From the NCBI GenBank assembly GCA_025454075.1, contig JALOPD010000006.1, positions 1 through 38,246 of the forward strand: DNA of 38,246 bases, written 5' to 3'. The stretch's first letter is position 1. Every line of letters begins with the position of its first letter. The DNA comes from Desulfobacterales bacterium (GTDB taxonomy: Bacteria > Desulfobacterota > Desulfobacteria > Desulfobacterales > UBA2174_A). This document shows, piece after piece, positions 12,459-19,066 of this stretch. The translations under genes were made by a program, and so were the position numbers. The notes under the pieces were generated by a model. It saw nothing but the letters and a program-made list of their open reading frames with translations, was not told where the DNA came from and did no database searches.

Positions 12459-12677
12459 TTAAAGCCCCGGCCGGATCGGAATGGTCGGGGAAATGTCAAC
12501 GGGCGGACTTGTGTCCTGCTTGTACTGGTCTCGGTGCTCGGCCTGGACCTCCAGGCGCACGGTGACGTCCCGTCAGTCGGACATCCAGAGGTTGTACTCC
12601 CTGGGCGTATGCACGACCGAGCAGCCGGCCAGCATCAGAACCAGCGCAAATACGAGTCGAGTTGATCGAGCTCCCAT
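12459..12677 (-). pseudogene. small lipoprotein, 34 aa, interrupted by in-frame TGA (37 further codons)
   Basis: From ATG 12677 the frame encodes a lipoprotein signal, MGARSTRLVFALVLMLAGCS, with a LAGC lipobox, then VVHTPREYNLWMSD and TGA at 12575-12573. The same frame stays open for 37 more codons (RDVTVRLEVQAEHRDQYKQD, then a Pro/Ile-rich tail) to TAA at 12461-12459. The second part looks like coding sequence, so this is either a short 34-residue lipoprotein, a gene broken by one substitution, or a case of TGA read-through. The place, upstream of a holin, suggests an Rz1-like outer spanin, but that is inference. Confidence 0.55.
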
Positions 12678-13135
12678 GTCACCATCGCCTTGTCGATCGG
12701 CAGGAACGGCTTGATATTGAGCACCGGAACGGCCGCGAGATCCGGCAGCCGCCGCTGCAGCAGCAGGAGAAAGGCCGGATTTAGCTTGGCCTTATCCATC
12801 ACCTCCTTGTAGAGCGACTCCATGGTGAGGATGTCTTTTTCAACGACCCACTTGCGCAGCTCGGCCGATGTCTTGCGCAGAGCCGGTCCGTCAACGATCT
12901 TGGTGCCCAGGCCGAGCAGCGTCGCGTCGATGATGATCTCGTGCATCTGCTCGGGCTGGAGCTGGAGCTTTGCGCCGATGGCGCAGATCACGGATCCGGC
13001 ATACTCCGGCTTGAGGCACACGGGGGTCTCGGGCGGCTTGTAGATCTGTCCGAACTGGGGGCATCCGGCCAGGATCATCACCATGGCTATTATCAGGGCC
13101 AATCCGCAAAGTTTTCCGTTGATGTGATTTTTCAT
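12635..13135 (-). CDS. phage lipoprotein, 166 aa
   Basis: The N-terminus has a basic start, a hydrophobic stretch and a lipobox (LALIIAMVMILAGCPQ), so C25 is the lipidation site. The mature part is mostly helical (EIIIDATLLGLGTKI, RKWVVEKDILTMESLYKEVM) with two further Cys near 40-51. ATG 13135 has AGGAGG and overlaps the preceding stop. It could be an outer-membrane spanin partner of the upstream protein, though it is longer than usual, or an exclusion lipoprotein. Confidence 0.65.
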   Translation of the reverse strand: MKNHINGKLCGLALIIAMVMILAGCPQFGQIYKPPETPVCLKPEYAGSVICAIGAKLQLQPEQMHEIIIDATLLGLGTKIVDGPALRKTSAELRKWVVEKDILTMESLYKEVMDKAKLNPAFLLLLQRRLPDLAAVPVLNIKPFLPIDKAMVTWELDQLDSYLRWF

Positions 13136-13539
13136 GGGTTCCTCCTTTGGTTTTCGGACATGACTGTCATGTCCTCGGAAAGTTGTTCGACGCGCTCGGA
13201 TAGGACGGCGAGCGCCTGTTTGACATCGGACATCTGGGCCGCGGACTGCTCCTTGGCGTGCTCGCGGCGGGAGTCAAAAAGATCCATCTTGACGGAGAGC
13301 GCCTCGATCTTTCCGCAGGTGATCTGCTGGCACCGGGCCTGCTCGCGCTCGCATCCATTTCGCGGCATGAAGTGCGTCTGGCCGTCCTCGCGGTAAAGGG
13401 CGTGGCGCAGGGTGCTTGCCAGATCGGACACCTGGGTTGCGAGCTGGCGCTTTATGCCGCGCATGTCGGCCCAGATCAGCGCGATCGCGCCTACGGCGAT
13501 AGTCGTTGGCAGCCAGGCCTGGATGGTTGCGACGTCCAT
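13132..13539 (-). CDS. membrane protein with coiled coil, possible inner spanin, 135 aa
   Basis: One N-terminal transmembrane helix (about 9-25, WLPTTIAVGAIALIWADM) followed by long helical, charged sequence with heptads (IKRQLATQVSDLASTLR and SDVKQALAVLSERVEQLSED) interrupted by a Cys-containing segment (NGCEREQARCQQITCGK). This is the layout of Rz-like inner spanins or XhlA-like proteins. It is directly upstream of a lipoprotein gene with ATGA overlap, which supports a two-component spanin. Function inferred from topology. Confidence 0.5.
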   Translation of the reverse strand: MDVATIQAWLPTTIAVGAIALIWADMRGIKRQLATQVSDLASTLRHALYREDGQTHFMPRNGCEREQARCQQITCGKIEALSVKMDLFDSRREHAKEQSAAQMSDVKQALAVLSERVEQLSEDMTVMSENQRRNP

Positions 13540-13578
13540 GAGGTCAGTCCTCCGTAAGCGCAGAAATAAAACAGGGCT

Positions 13579-13974
13579 TCAGCTTCCTTCGTTGATGACC
13601 GCCATCCCCTTCGGCTGGCTCAAGCTGGGAACTTTCAATAAAAAAGGGGCGGAGGTGCTCCACCGGTCGGCCGTGGTGGTCTGCCCGGTGGTCTGGTCGG
13701 TGACCGAGAGCACCGCGCCCGCCTGGGCCTGGCCGCTGTAGTCGGCCGGCGGTACGCCGCCGAGATCGAATCTCATGGCATTGGACACCGCAGGCCCAAC
13801 GGTCCAGGCGCCCCAGGTGGTGCCGTCGGTCGAGAGCCTGATACGGTACTTGGTTGCGTCGGTCTGCGGGTCAGCGGATAGGTACGGCTCCACAAAAGCG
13901 CTCGCCTGCGCAAAAAGCAGCAGGCATAGGCCCGCCAAGGTAAATATTTTTTCAATACGCGCGCGGTTTTTCAT
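13579..13974 (-). CDS. secreted beta-rich protein, 131 aa
   Basis: An N-terminal signal peptide (IEKIFTLAGLCLLLFAQASA) with probable cleavage after ASA. The mature part looks like one fibronectin-type domain: YRIRLSTDGTTWGAWTVGPA...RFDLGGVPPADYSGQAQAGA...SVTDQTTGQTT. It resembles bacterial secreted FN3-like proteins. GGGAGG precedes ATG 13974. It comes after the terminator that ends the tail genes, so it may belong to the lysis or host-interaction set. Confidence 0.6.
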   Translation of the reverse strand: MKNRARIEKIFTLAGLCLLLFAQASAFVEPYLSADPQTDATKYRIRLSTDGTTWGAWTVGPAVSNAMRFDLGGVPPADYSGQAQAGAVLSVTDQTTGQTTTADRWSTSAPFLLKVPSLSQPKGMAVINEGS

Positions 13975-13996
13975 AGCTTTCCCTCCCGTTGAATAG

Positions 13997-14040
13997 AAAA
14001 GGGGCGCTGCCAGAGTGCGGGCTCCCGCAGCGCCCCTTTT
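13997..14040. terminator. bidirectional intrinsic terminator after the tail genes
   Basis: GGGGCGCTGC (14001-14010) pairs with GCAGCGCCCC (14027-14036); the stem is flanked by AAAA on the left and TTTT on the right, so it can stop transcription in both directions. It separates the tail operon (ending 14095) from the 131-aa gene and the lysis cassette. Confidence 0.8.
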
Positions 14041-14094
14041 CCTGTTGCTCCCGCGCCGGCCGTCGCCGGGCGGGAATCGGTTGTTAATGTCTGT

Positions 14095-14403
14095 CTACGT
14101 GTCATGGACGAGCAGCTCGATCACATACTCCCGATGGTTGTCTCCGTTTGTGCTGACGCGCATGATCACGTAGTATCTGGTCCCGCTGGTCCCGCCCCTG
14201 ACATAGGGCTTTATCAGCGTTGTCGTGAAGGTGTTTTTGGCGGCGTCGAGCAGGGTGGCGCTCACGTCCGTTCCCGCCGCGTCCTTGGCGCTGAAGGTCA
14301 CGTTCGATATGGTCTCGGACCCAAGCCAGGCGGCCGCGTCGATCTCCACGAAGAACTTCTCCCAGCTCGCCTTTACCTCCTGCAATACAAATTTCTCGCT
14401 CAT
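14095..14403 (-). CDS. fibre-tail adaptor-like Ig-fold protein, 102 aa
   Basis: The sequence follows the short Ig-like domain of phage fibre-tail adaptors: KASWEKFFVEIDAAAWLGSE, TISNVTFSAKDAAGTDVSAT, then GGTSGTRYYVIMRVSTNG and YVIELLVHD. These proteins are small virion components linking fibres to the tail. GAGGG is the ribosome site. It is the last gene of the tail set before the terminator. Confidence 0.55.
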   Translation of the reverse strand: MSEKFVLQEVKASWEKFFVEIDAAAWLGSETISNVTFSAKDAAGTDVSATLLDAAKNTFTTTLIKPYVRGGTSGTRYYVIMRVSTNGDNHREYVIELLVHDT

Positions 14404-14410
14404 GGCGCCC

Positions 14411-14764
14411 TCACATGTAAAGCTCGTAGTCCGGCCGGGTGACGATGACCTGCCCGCTCGAAAGCACCCAGGTGCGGTGCCGGTTGGTGACGCAGCAGTT
14501 GACGTACTCGCGCAGCTTGATGCCGTCCGGCCCCTGCTTCATGAACCCTCGGCCGAAACGCTTCTCAAACCGTTCTCCGGCCGTGATGTCGATGAAAACG
14601 TGATGCAACGGCAGCAGCGGCACGAGCGGCTGGAAGGACACCCGCACGACCTGTTCAAGGGGGAGATCCTTCCATGTCTGCTCGCATCCGCTCTCGGCGT
14701 ACTGTCGGCGCACGGATCCGTCCACGAGCTGAATCTCCCAGGCGTAGTGCTTGTTCGGTTCCAC
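14411..14764 (-). CDS. hypothetical protein of tail region, 117 aa
   Basis: Not recognised. Begins VEPNKHYAWEIQLVDGSVRR and contains the basic stretch AGERFEKRFGRGFMKQG and CCVTNRHRTWVLSSGQVIVT. GTG 14764 has GGAGG eight bases upstream. Its position between the fibre-like genes and the adaptor-like gene suggests a structural or assembly role. Confidence 0.55.
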   Translation of the reverse strand: MEPNKHYAWEIQLVDGSVRRQYAESGCEQTWKDLPLEQVVRVSFQPLVPLLPLHHVFIDITAGERFEKRFGRGFMKQGPDGIKLREYVNCCVTNRHRTWVLSSGQVIVTRPDYELYM

Positions 14765-14782
14765 GGGTGTCCCTCCTGTCGG

Positions 14783-15277
14783 TTAGGTTTCGTCGTAGGC
14801 GAAGGTCAGGGTTTCGGCGGTCAGCGTGCCCGGTGAGGCCGTGCTGGCGACCGTCATCTGCAACCGCAGCAGGTCGCCCTTGTATCCGGTTCCGGTGTGC
14901 GGTCCGGTGTTGACCGCGTCCAGGTCGATCGGGGAGCCGGAATTCTTGGTGAAAAGATCCGTGCCGCTGATGTTCGTGTTGACGTTCGGGTTGAACGTGT
15001 TTCCGGGCACGTCGTACTGCACCCCGATCCCGGTGCCAAACCCGTTGGACCCGTCGGAATAGGCCCGCAGGTTCTGGATGTCGACACTCGGCCCGGTGGA
15101 GAAGTAGAACCGCAGTTGCTTGGTGTAGCTGTAGTTCGTTCCCGCCGCCGGGACCTGCAGGCGGTTGTTGGTGTCGACACTGTTCTCGTCGGCGGTCTTG
15201 AAGCGCACGGTGCCGGAGGTCTTGTCCACCCCGGTCGCCAGGGCCGACATCTCGTGAATCTGAACGGTGGCTGCCAT
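14783..15277 (-). CDS. hypothetical virion protein, 164 aa
   Basis: Beta-rich and low in charge: VQIHEMSALATGVDKTSGTV, SYTKQLRFYFSTGPSVDIQN, GIGVQYDVPGNTFNPNVNTN, LLRLQMTVASTASPGTLTAE, ending LTFAYDET. This is typical of phage structural proteins in tail or fibre regions. AAGGAG precedes ATG 15277. It follows the large fibre-like gene. Confidence 0.6.
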   Translation of the reverse strand: MAATVQIHEMSALATGVDKTSGTVRFKTADENSVDTNNRLQVPAAGTNYSYTKQLRFYFSTGPSVDIQNLRAYSDGSNGFGTGIGVQYDVPGNTFNPNVNTNISGTDLFTKNSGSPIDLDAVNTGPHTGTGYKGDLLRLQMTVASTASPGTLTAETLTFAYDET

Positions 15278-15306
15278 GGTCGTTTCTCCTTAGCGGTTGC
15301 CGGGCC

Positions 15307-17673
15307 TCATGTTGCTGCGAAGGCCGGCCGGCCAAGCCTGGAGATGAATGCGGCGCGAGGCACGCGGGCGACGTGGGACGGCCGAGGCAAAGACGCCACG
15401 AACCGCACCTTGGCGAGCGCCACCGCGAGCGCCGAGTACACGATCGCATCGAGGAGCGTCGCCGCGGCGGCGTTCGGGCGCTGGAGCAGCCCGTCCATAT
15501 TCACCGCGTGGGACAGCTCGCCGAAAACAATTGCGTCCAAGCTTGCCAGCCGGATCTCGCCCCTCACGAGCAGCGCATCCAGGCTGATGAGTTGATAATT
15601 ACCAGCTCCCGACAGGATGGCATCCAGCCCAACCTGCGGACCGAAGGTCCTGGTAATAACGGCGTCCAACTGCGGCGCGATGGTGCGCAGCGCATACAGC
15701 CATGCGTCCATCTGGACGGTTGAGGTTAGGCCGCTTTTCTGCAACATGGCGTCGAGCGTCAGGCTCTGAACCATGGAGCGCGTAATCACGGCGTCCAGGG
15801 CGGCGGAAAGCGCCGCCGAGGCGTATATCATGGCGTCGAGCGACGCCGCGCGGGTGAGGCCCGTGGCGGCCAGGAGCGCATCGAGGCCTGCTCCGATCTG
15901 GCCGGACGCAATCGAGTACAGGATCGCATCGAGCGCCGTCCCTGCGGTTCGGCCGGACTGGTTAATGAGGGCGTCAAGCGAGGCGGACCGGGTGAGGCCA
16001 GCCTTGTTCAGCAGGGCATCTATGGAGGCCGCGCGGGTGAGGCCGACCTGGTTCAGTAGGGCGTCTATCGCCGTCGCGGCGCCCATGCCGGCACGGTTTA
16101 GGCAGGCGTCAAGCGAGGCGGACCGGGTGAGGCCGGACGCGGCCAGAAGCGCATCGAGCGATGCCGCGCGGGTGAGGCCCGTGGCGTTCAGGCAAGCGTC
16201 AAACGCTGCCGTTCGGACCGCCGCGATCTGGACCATGGCATCTATACTCACGGTCTTCTGCCCGGTGGCCTGCAGGTAGGCGTCCAGCGCGGCCGTCAGC
16301 GCCTGCGCCTTCTGGGCGATCGCATCGAGCGAGAGGGCTGCGACCATGCCGGACTTGCTGACCAGCGCATCGAGGGAGGCCGTCAGGCTGTAAGTGGCCG
16401 CCTGTATCAAAAGAGCGTCGATCCCGGTGGCGGCCGAAATGCCCTCCTTGTTGATGAGTGCGTCGATGGAGTGGCTCGCGGTGACGCCGGACCGGGTCAG
16501 CAGGGCGTCGAGCGACGCCGCGCGGGTGAGCCCGGTCGCGCCCAAAAGCGCGTCGAGCGCAGCGGTGCGCGTCCCCAGGACCTGCAACAGCGAGTCGATC
16601 GAAAGGGTAACCGGGATTGATTTTTGCAAGTAGGCGTCGAGCGAGGCTGTGCGCGACAACGTTTTCTGCACCAGAGAGTCAAGCGAGACCGTGCGGGTGT
16701 AGGTCTGCGCTCCGGCAGAAACATACTCATCCGCCCCAATATCCCATGTCGCCCCGCTGCCGCCTCGGTCCTGGCCGTCGATGTCGGTCTGGAACGGGAA
16801 GCTGGCATCGTTGTAGAGATTGGTGCCGTGACCTAAAGCCCCGGCATCATTTGACGCCAGGTGGAAATCGTCGTTGGCCTCATCGACAAACGAGAAGGTT
16901 TGGGAGATACGATCTCCAACAGCGCCGCCAGTGACCGTGTACCCCATAGACGAAACATCGGTGGCGTTGTAGCCACTTCCGGCGGCGTAATTATAGCCTG
17001 GGCTGGCGGGCACCGTGCAAGATAAAAAAATATTGTTTTTCAGGAGCAAGCTGTTTGGAGCAGTGTGCATCACGCCATACAGGCAGTTATGCACGGTGCA
17101 ATTGAACATGATGTTTCCAGAGCCGCCGCCTCTCAGCCAAACCGCATAGTTGCCGTGATCGTAAAATATTGAGTTGTAAATGATCCATCCTATTGCAGTA
17201 TATGAAGCTCCACAATAGATTGCCTCGGAATACCCATTCGCGCCGTGAATGATGCAATAACCAAAGCGCATTCCAGTCAGCGACGACTCCACATGAATAA
17301 TATCAGCGCCGCCGGTATTCGAAACTTGAAGACCCTCAAAACGAGTGTAGGACGCGTTGCAAATGATGCTGTACCAATCGTTTGTAAGAACCAGCCGATA
17401 CTTATTTCCGGTTGACCACTTGCCGGCGTGACGGTAGCCCTCCGCTGGATCAGTCCAAATCTTGACGTATTGAGTCGAAGAAGTTGTCCAACCATCAATC
17501 GTGACAGCCGTTGTGTCCGCCGTCCCGCCGGTACAGCGGCATTTGGCAACGGCGATTTCATCCCGCCCCCCGGTCAGGTCGCCTTGCTGGGCCGCCTCCC
17601 AATCGTAGAGCGAATCGTAATCAGCCCCGGCGCCAAGATCGGGGTCGATGATTTTGATGACTTCGGTTGCCAT
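15307..17673 (-). CDS. fibre-like protein: beta-helix plus 29 LDALL repeats, 788 aa
   Basis: Residues about 95-240 read like a right-handed parallel beta-helix (NDWYSIICNASYTRFEGLQV, YNSIFYDHGNYAVWLRGGGS), closing with a typical end motif near 297-317 (DIDGQDRGGSG...WDIGADEY) known from bacterial beta-helix proteins. Residues 324-747 are 29 degenerate repeats of 13-16 residues, best copies GLTRAASLDALLAAS and GLTRSASLDALINQS. A basic Ala/Pro/Arg tail follows. This is probably a tail fibre or spike, with the beta-helix as receptor-binding or enzymatic part. The repeat type is one I do not recognise as a named domain. The start has only a weak GCGGG site. Confidence 0.65.
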   Translation of the reverse strand: MATEVIKIIDPDLGAGADYDSLYDWEAAQQGDLTGGRDEIAVAKCRCTGGTADTTAVTIDGWTTSSTQYVKIWTDPAEGYRHAGKWSTGNKYRLVLTNDWYSIICNASYTRFEGLQVSNTGGADIIHVESSLTGMRFGYCIIHGANGYSEAIYCGASYTAIGWIIYNSIFYDHGNYAVWLRGGGSGNIMFNCTVHNCLYGVMHTAPNSLLLKNNIFLSCTVPASPGYNYAAGSGYNATDVSSMGYTVTGGAVGDRISQTFSFVDEANDDFHLASNDAGALGHGTNLYNDASFPFQTDIDGQDRGGSGATWDIGADEYVSAGAQTYTRTVSLDSLVQKTLSRTASLDAYLQKSIPVTLSIDSLLQVLGTRTAALDALLGATGLTRAASLDALLTRSGVTASHSIDALINKEGISAATGIDALLIQAATYSLTASLDALVSKSGMVAALSLDAIAQKAQALTAALDAYLQATGQKTVSIDAMVQIAAVRTAAFDACLNATGLTRAASLDALLAASGLTRSASLDACLNRAGMGAATAIDALLNQVGLTRAASIDALLNKAGLTRSASLDALINQSGRTAGTALDAILYSIASGQIGAGLDALLAATGLTRAASLDAMIYASAALSAALDAVITRSMVQSLTLDAMLQKSGLTSTVQMDAWLYALRTIAPQLDAVITRTFGPQVGLDAILSGAGNYQLISLDALLVRGEIRLASLDAIVFGELSHAVNMDGLLQRPNAAAATLLDAIVYSALAVALAKVRFVASLPRPSHVARVPRAAFISRLGRPAFAAT
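15433..16704 (-). repeat. coding tandem repeats, 29 units of about 44 bp
   Basis: Each unit encodes about 15 residues with core [SA][LI]DA[LMICYW][LIV]. Seven of nine units between about 15850 and 16240 are near-identical (GLTR[AS]ASLDALL), implying recent duplication, while the outer units are diverged. D is kept in every unit, and the L/I before it in most. Confidence 0.9.
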
Positions 17674-17676
17674 TGC

Positions 17677-18558
17677 TTAACCCGCCATTTTGTTAATCAG
17701 CTTGCTCAGAAATTCGGCTTTCGTCATGGTAACGATCCCGCCCGCCGCCATGATCGCGTCATGGTCGGTTTGTGAAATGCCGTATTGATGGCGAATGTAG
17801 ACCTGTTCCATGCAGCGCTTAACGTCCTGCCTGAATCGGGTTAGAATGTCTCTGCGCTCGATCTTAAATGTGAAATTGGGGTAAACCTGGGATATGACCG
17901 TGCCGCCGCGCTCGGTGACTTTCCGGTTGACGCGCTCACCGATCAAAGCCTCGATTTCAAGCTGCGTCATCGGCTGGCCGTCCTTCTCAAACGGCCCCCA
18001 CGCCTCCTGGCTGACCGTGACCGTGATTGTGCCGACTCCGGTTGCAGGCACATAGCCGTCAAGGGCAAAGCTCAGCCCGGCAAGCTGCGTCACCGGCAAG
18101 TCCCAGAAATTTGCCGATCTGACCGCATCCCACAGGCTGAACGTGAAGCTCGCGTCGGTCGCCGTCAGGCCGAAGTTTGAGCAGCCCCAGGCCATCAGAT
18201 AGCTTCTAACCTTCGTGGCCTTGACGCCCGCGATGTGGTTTTGCCCAATCGCCCCGGCGTTCTTCTCAAAAATCCTGACATCAAACCGCCCCTGTGCTGG
18301 GCGGGTGGCGACGACCTCGTAGTCGAAATCGTCCCGCCAGCTTCGGCGGTGGTCGCTCGCCTGCGCTTCGGAAAGCGTGATACCCGGCACTTTGACCACG
18401 ATGAAGTCTTTGGGATAGCTCGACTGCGCCCAATTCGGATGTGCGCTCCACCCGTCCGGCTTGAAGTTGACGAGGTCGGTTCGCTTGTGGACGCCCCGGC
18501 GGTCTTTGTCGGGGTCGGGGTGGGTGTAGTCCGTGCGCTTGAAGATAAATTCGGCCAT
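17677..18558 (-). CDS. hypothetical tail-region protein, 293 aa
   Basis: Begins MAEFIFKRTDYTHPDPDKDR with a polar, Trp-rich N-terminal region; the middle is beta-rich (ASFTFSLWDAVRSANFW, GVGTITVTVSQEAWGPF) and the end helical (MTKAEFLSKLINKMAG). Position between the tail tip and the fibre-like gene suggests a fibre or baseplate accessory. ATG 18558 is preferred over TTG 18582 because the protein-like sequence starts there, although its ribosome site is distant. Confidence 0.6.
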   Translation of the reverse strand: MAEFIFKRTDYTHPDPDKDRRGVHKRTDLVNFKPDGWSAHPNWAQSSYPKDFIVVKVPGITLSEAQASDHRRSWRDDFDYEVVATRPAQGRFDVRIFEKNAGAIGQNHIAGVKATKVRSYLMAWGCSNFGLTATDASFTFSLWDAVRSANFWDLPVTQLAGLSFALDGYVPATGVGTITVTVSQEAWGPFEKDGQPMTQLEIEALIGERVNRKVTERGGTVISQVYPNFTFKIERRDILTRFRQDVKRCMEQVYIRHQYGISQTDHDAIMAAGGIVTMTKAEFLSKLINKMAG

Positions 18559-18601
18559 TATGCGAAAAACTCCCAAAACCAATCCTGTAGGCGTTTTTTA
18601 C

Positions 18602-18889
18602 CTATCCGATTTTCGCCAGCACGAACCCGGCCACTGCGGCCGGGAGCCCCGGCTGGTCGAAGGTTGTTTTCAAAAGCGCGACATCGTCGGCGTCCATCCT
18701 CAAAATATCGACCGACGCCAGGATCGCCTGCCCAAGCGCATAAACCTTGATGCTCTCCGCCCCGCTCTTCGCGCGATAGCTGCCGACCTGCTCTAACAGC
18801 GCGTCCTTGACCGTCATGGGGCTGCCGTCGGCGTTGATGTAGGGCAGGCCACGGAAGCTCTTGATCTCTTCTTTCAGGTTTATTTCCAT
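18602..18889 (-). CDS. small tail-region protein, 95 aa
   Basis: Reads MEINLKEEIKSFRGLPYINA, DGSPMTVKDALLEQVGSYRA, then helical sequence ending PAAVAGFVLAKIG. Similar short helical proteins (with GxPh and T(V/L)KDhhhxxL) occur in tail regions of siphophages; function unknown. GGAGG lies seven bases before ATG 18889, which overlaps the end of the 53-aa lipoprotein gene. Confidence 0.6.
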   Translation of the reverse strand: MEINLKEEIKSFRGLPYINADGSPMTVKDALLEQVGSYRAKSGAESIKVYALGQAILASVDILRMDADDVALLKTTFDQPGLPAAVAGFVLAKIG

Positions 18890-19041
18890 GACCCGTCCTC
18901 CTGTCGCTCTTCGCCGATCAGGTCAGCCTTTGTGTAGGACCGGTCGGCCGCGTCCCCGCCGGTTCCGATCAGCGTGTCGAGCCAGCACCCCGATGCGCCC
19001 ATGACCGCCACGAACAACACGACCGCCATCATCTTTTTCAT
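18880..19041 (-). CDS. small lipoprotein, 53 aa
   Basis: Starts MKKMMAVVLFVAVMGASGCW, a clear lipoprotein signal with lipobox ASGC (lipid Cys 19), then a short polar mature part (LDTLIGTGGDAADRSYTKAD...GSWK). GGGAGG precedes ATG 19041. It lies immediately downstream of the tip gene, the place where lambda-like phages carry cor or lom, so it may be an outer-membrane lipoprotein acting in superinfection exclusion; that role is inferred. Confidence 0.65.
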   Translation of the reverse strand: MKKMMAVVLFVAVMGASGCWLDTLIGTGGDAADRSYTKADLIGEERQEDGSWK

Positions 19042-19066
19042 CTCTCGCTCCTCCCTTTTTGAGCTT

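Noticed and set aside
12573..12575. genome-wide recoding of TGA
   Set aside because: Many genes here end at TGA in ATGA and GTGA overlaps, so TGA is a normal stop; only one local case remains open.
15433..16704. possible CRISPR array
   Set aside because: The repeats are in a coding frame, have no constant direct repeat with unique spacers, and vary in length by codons.
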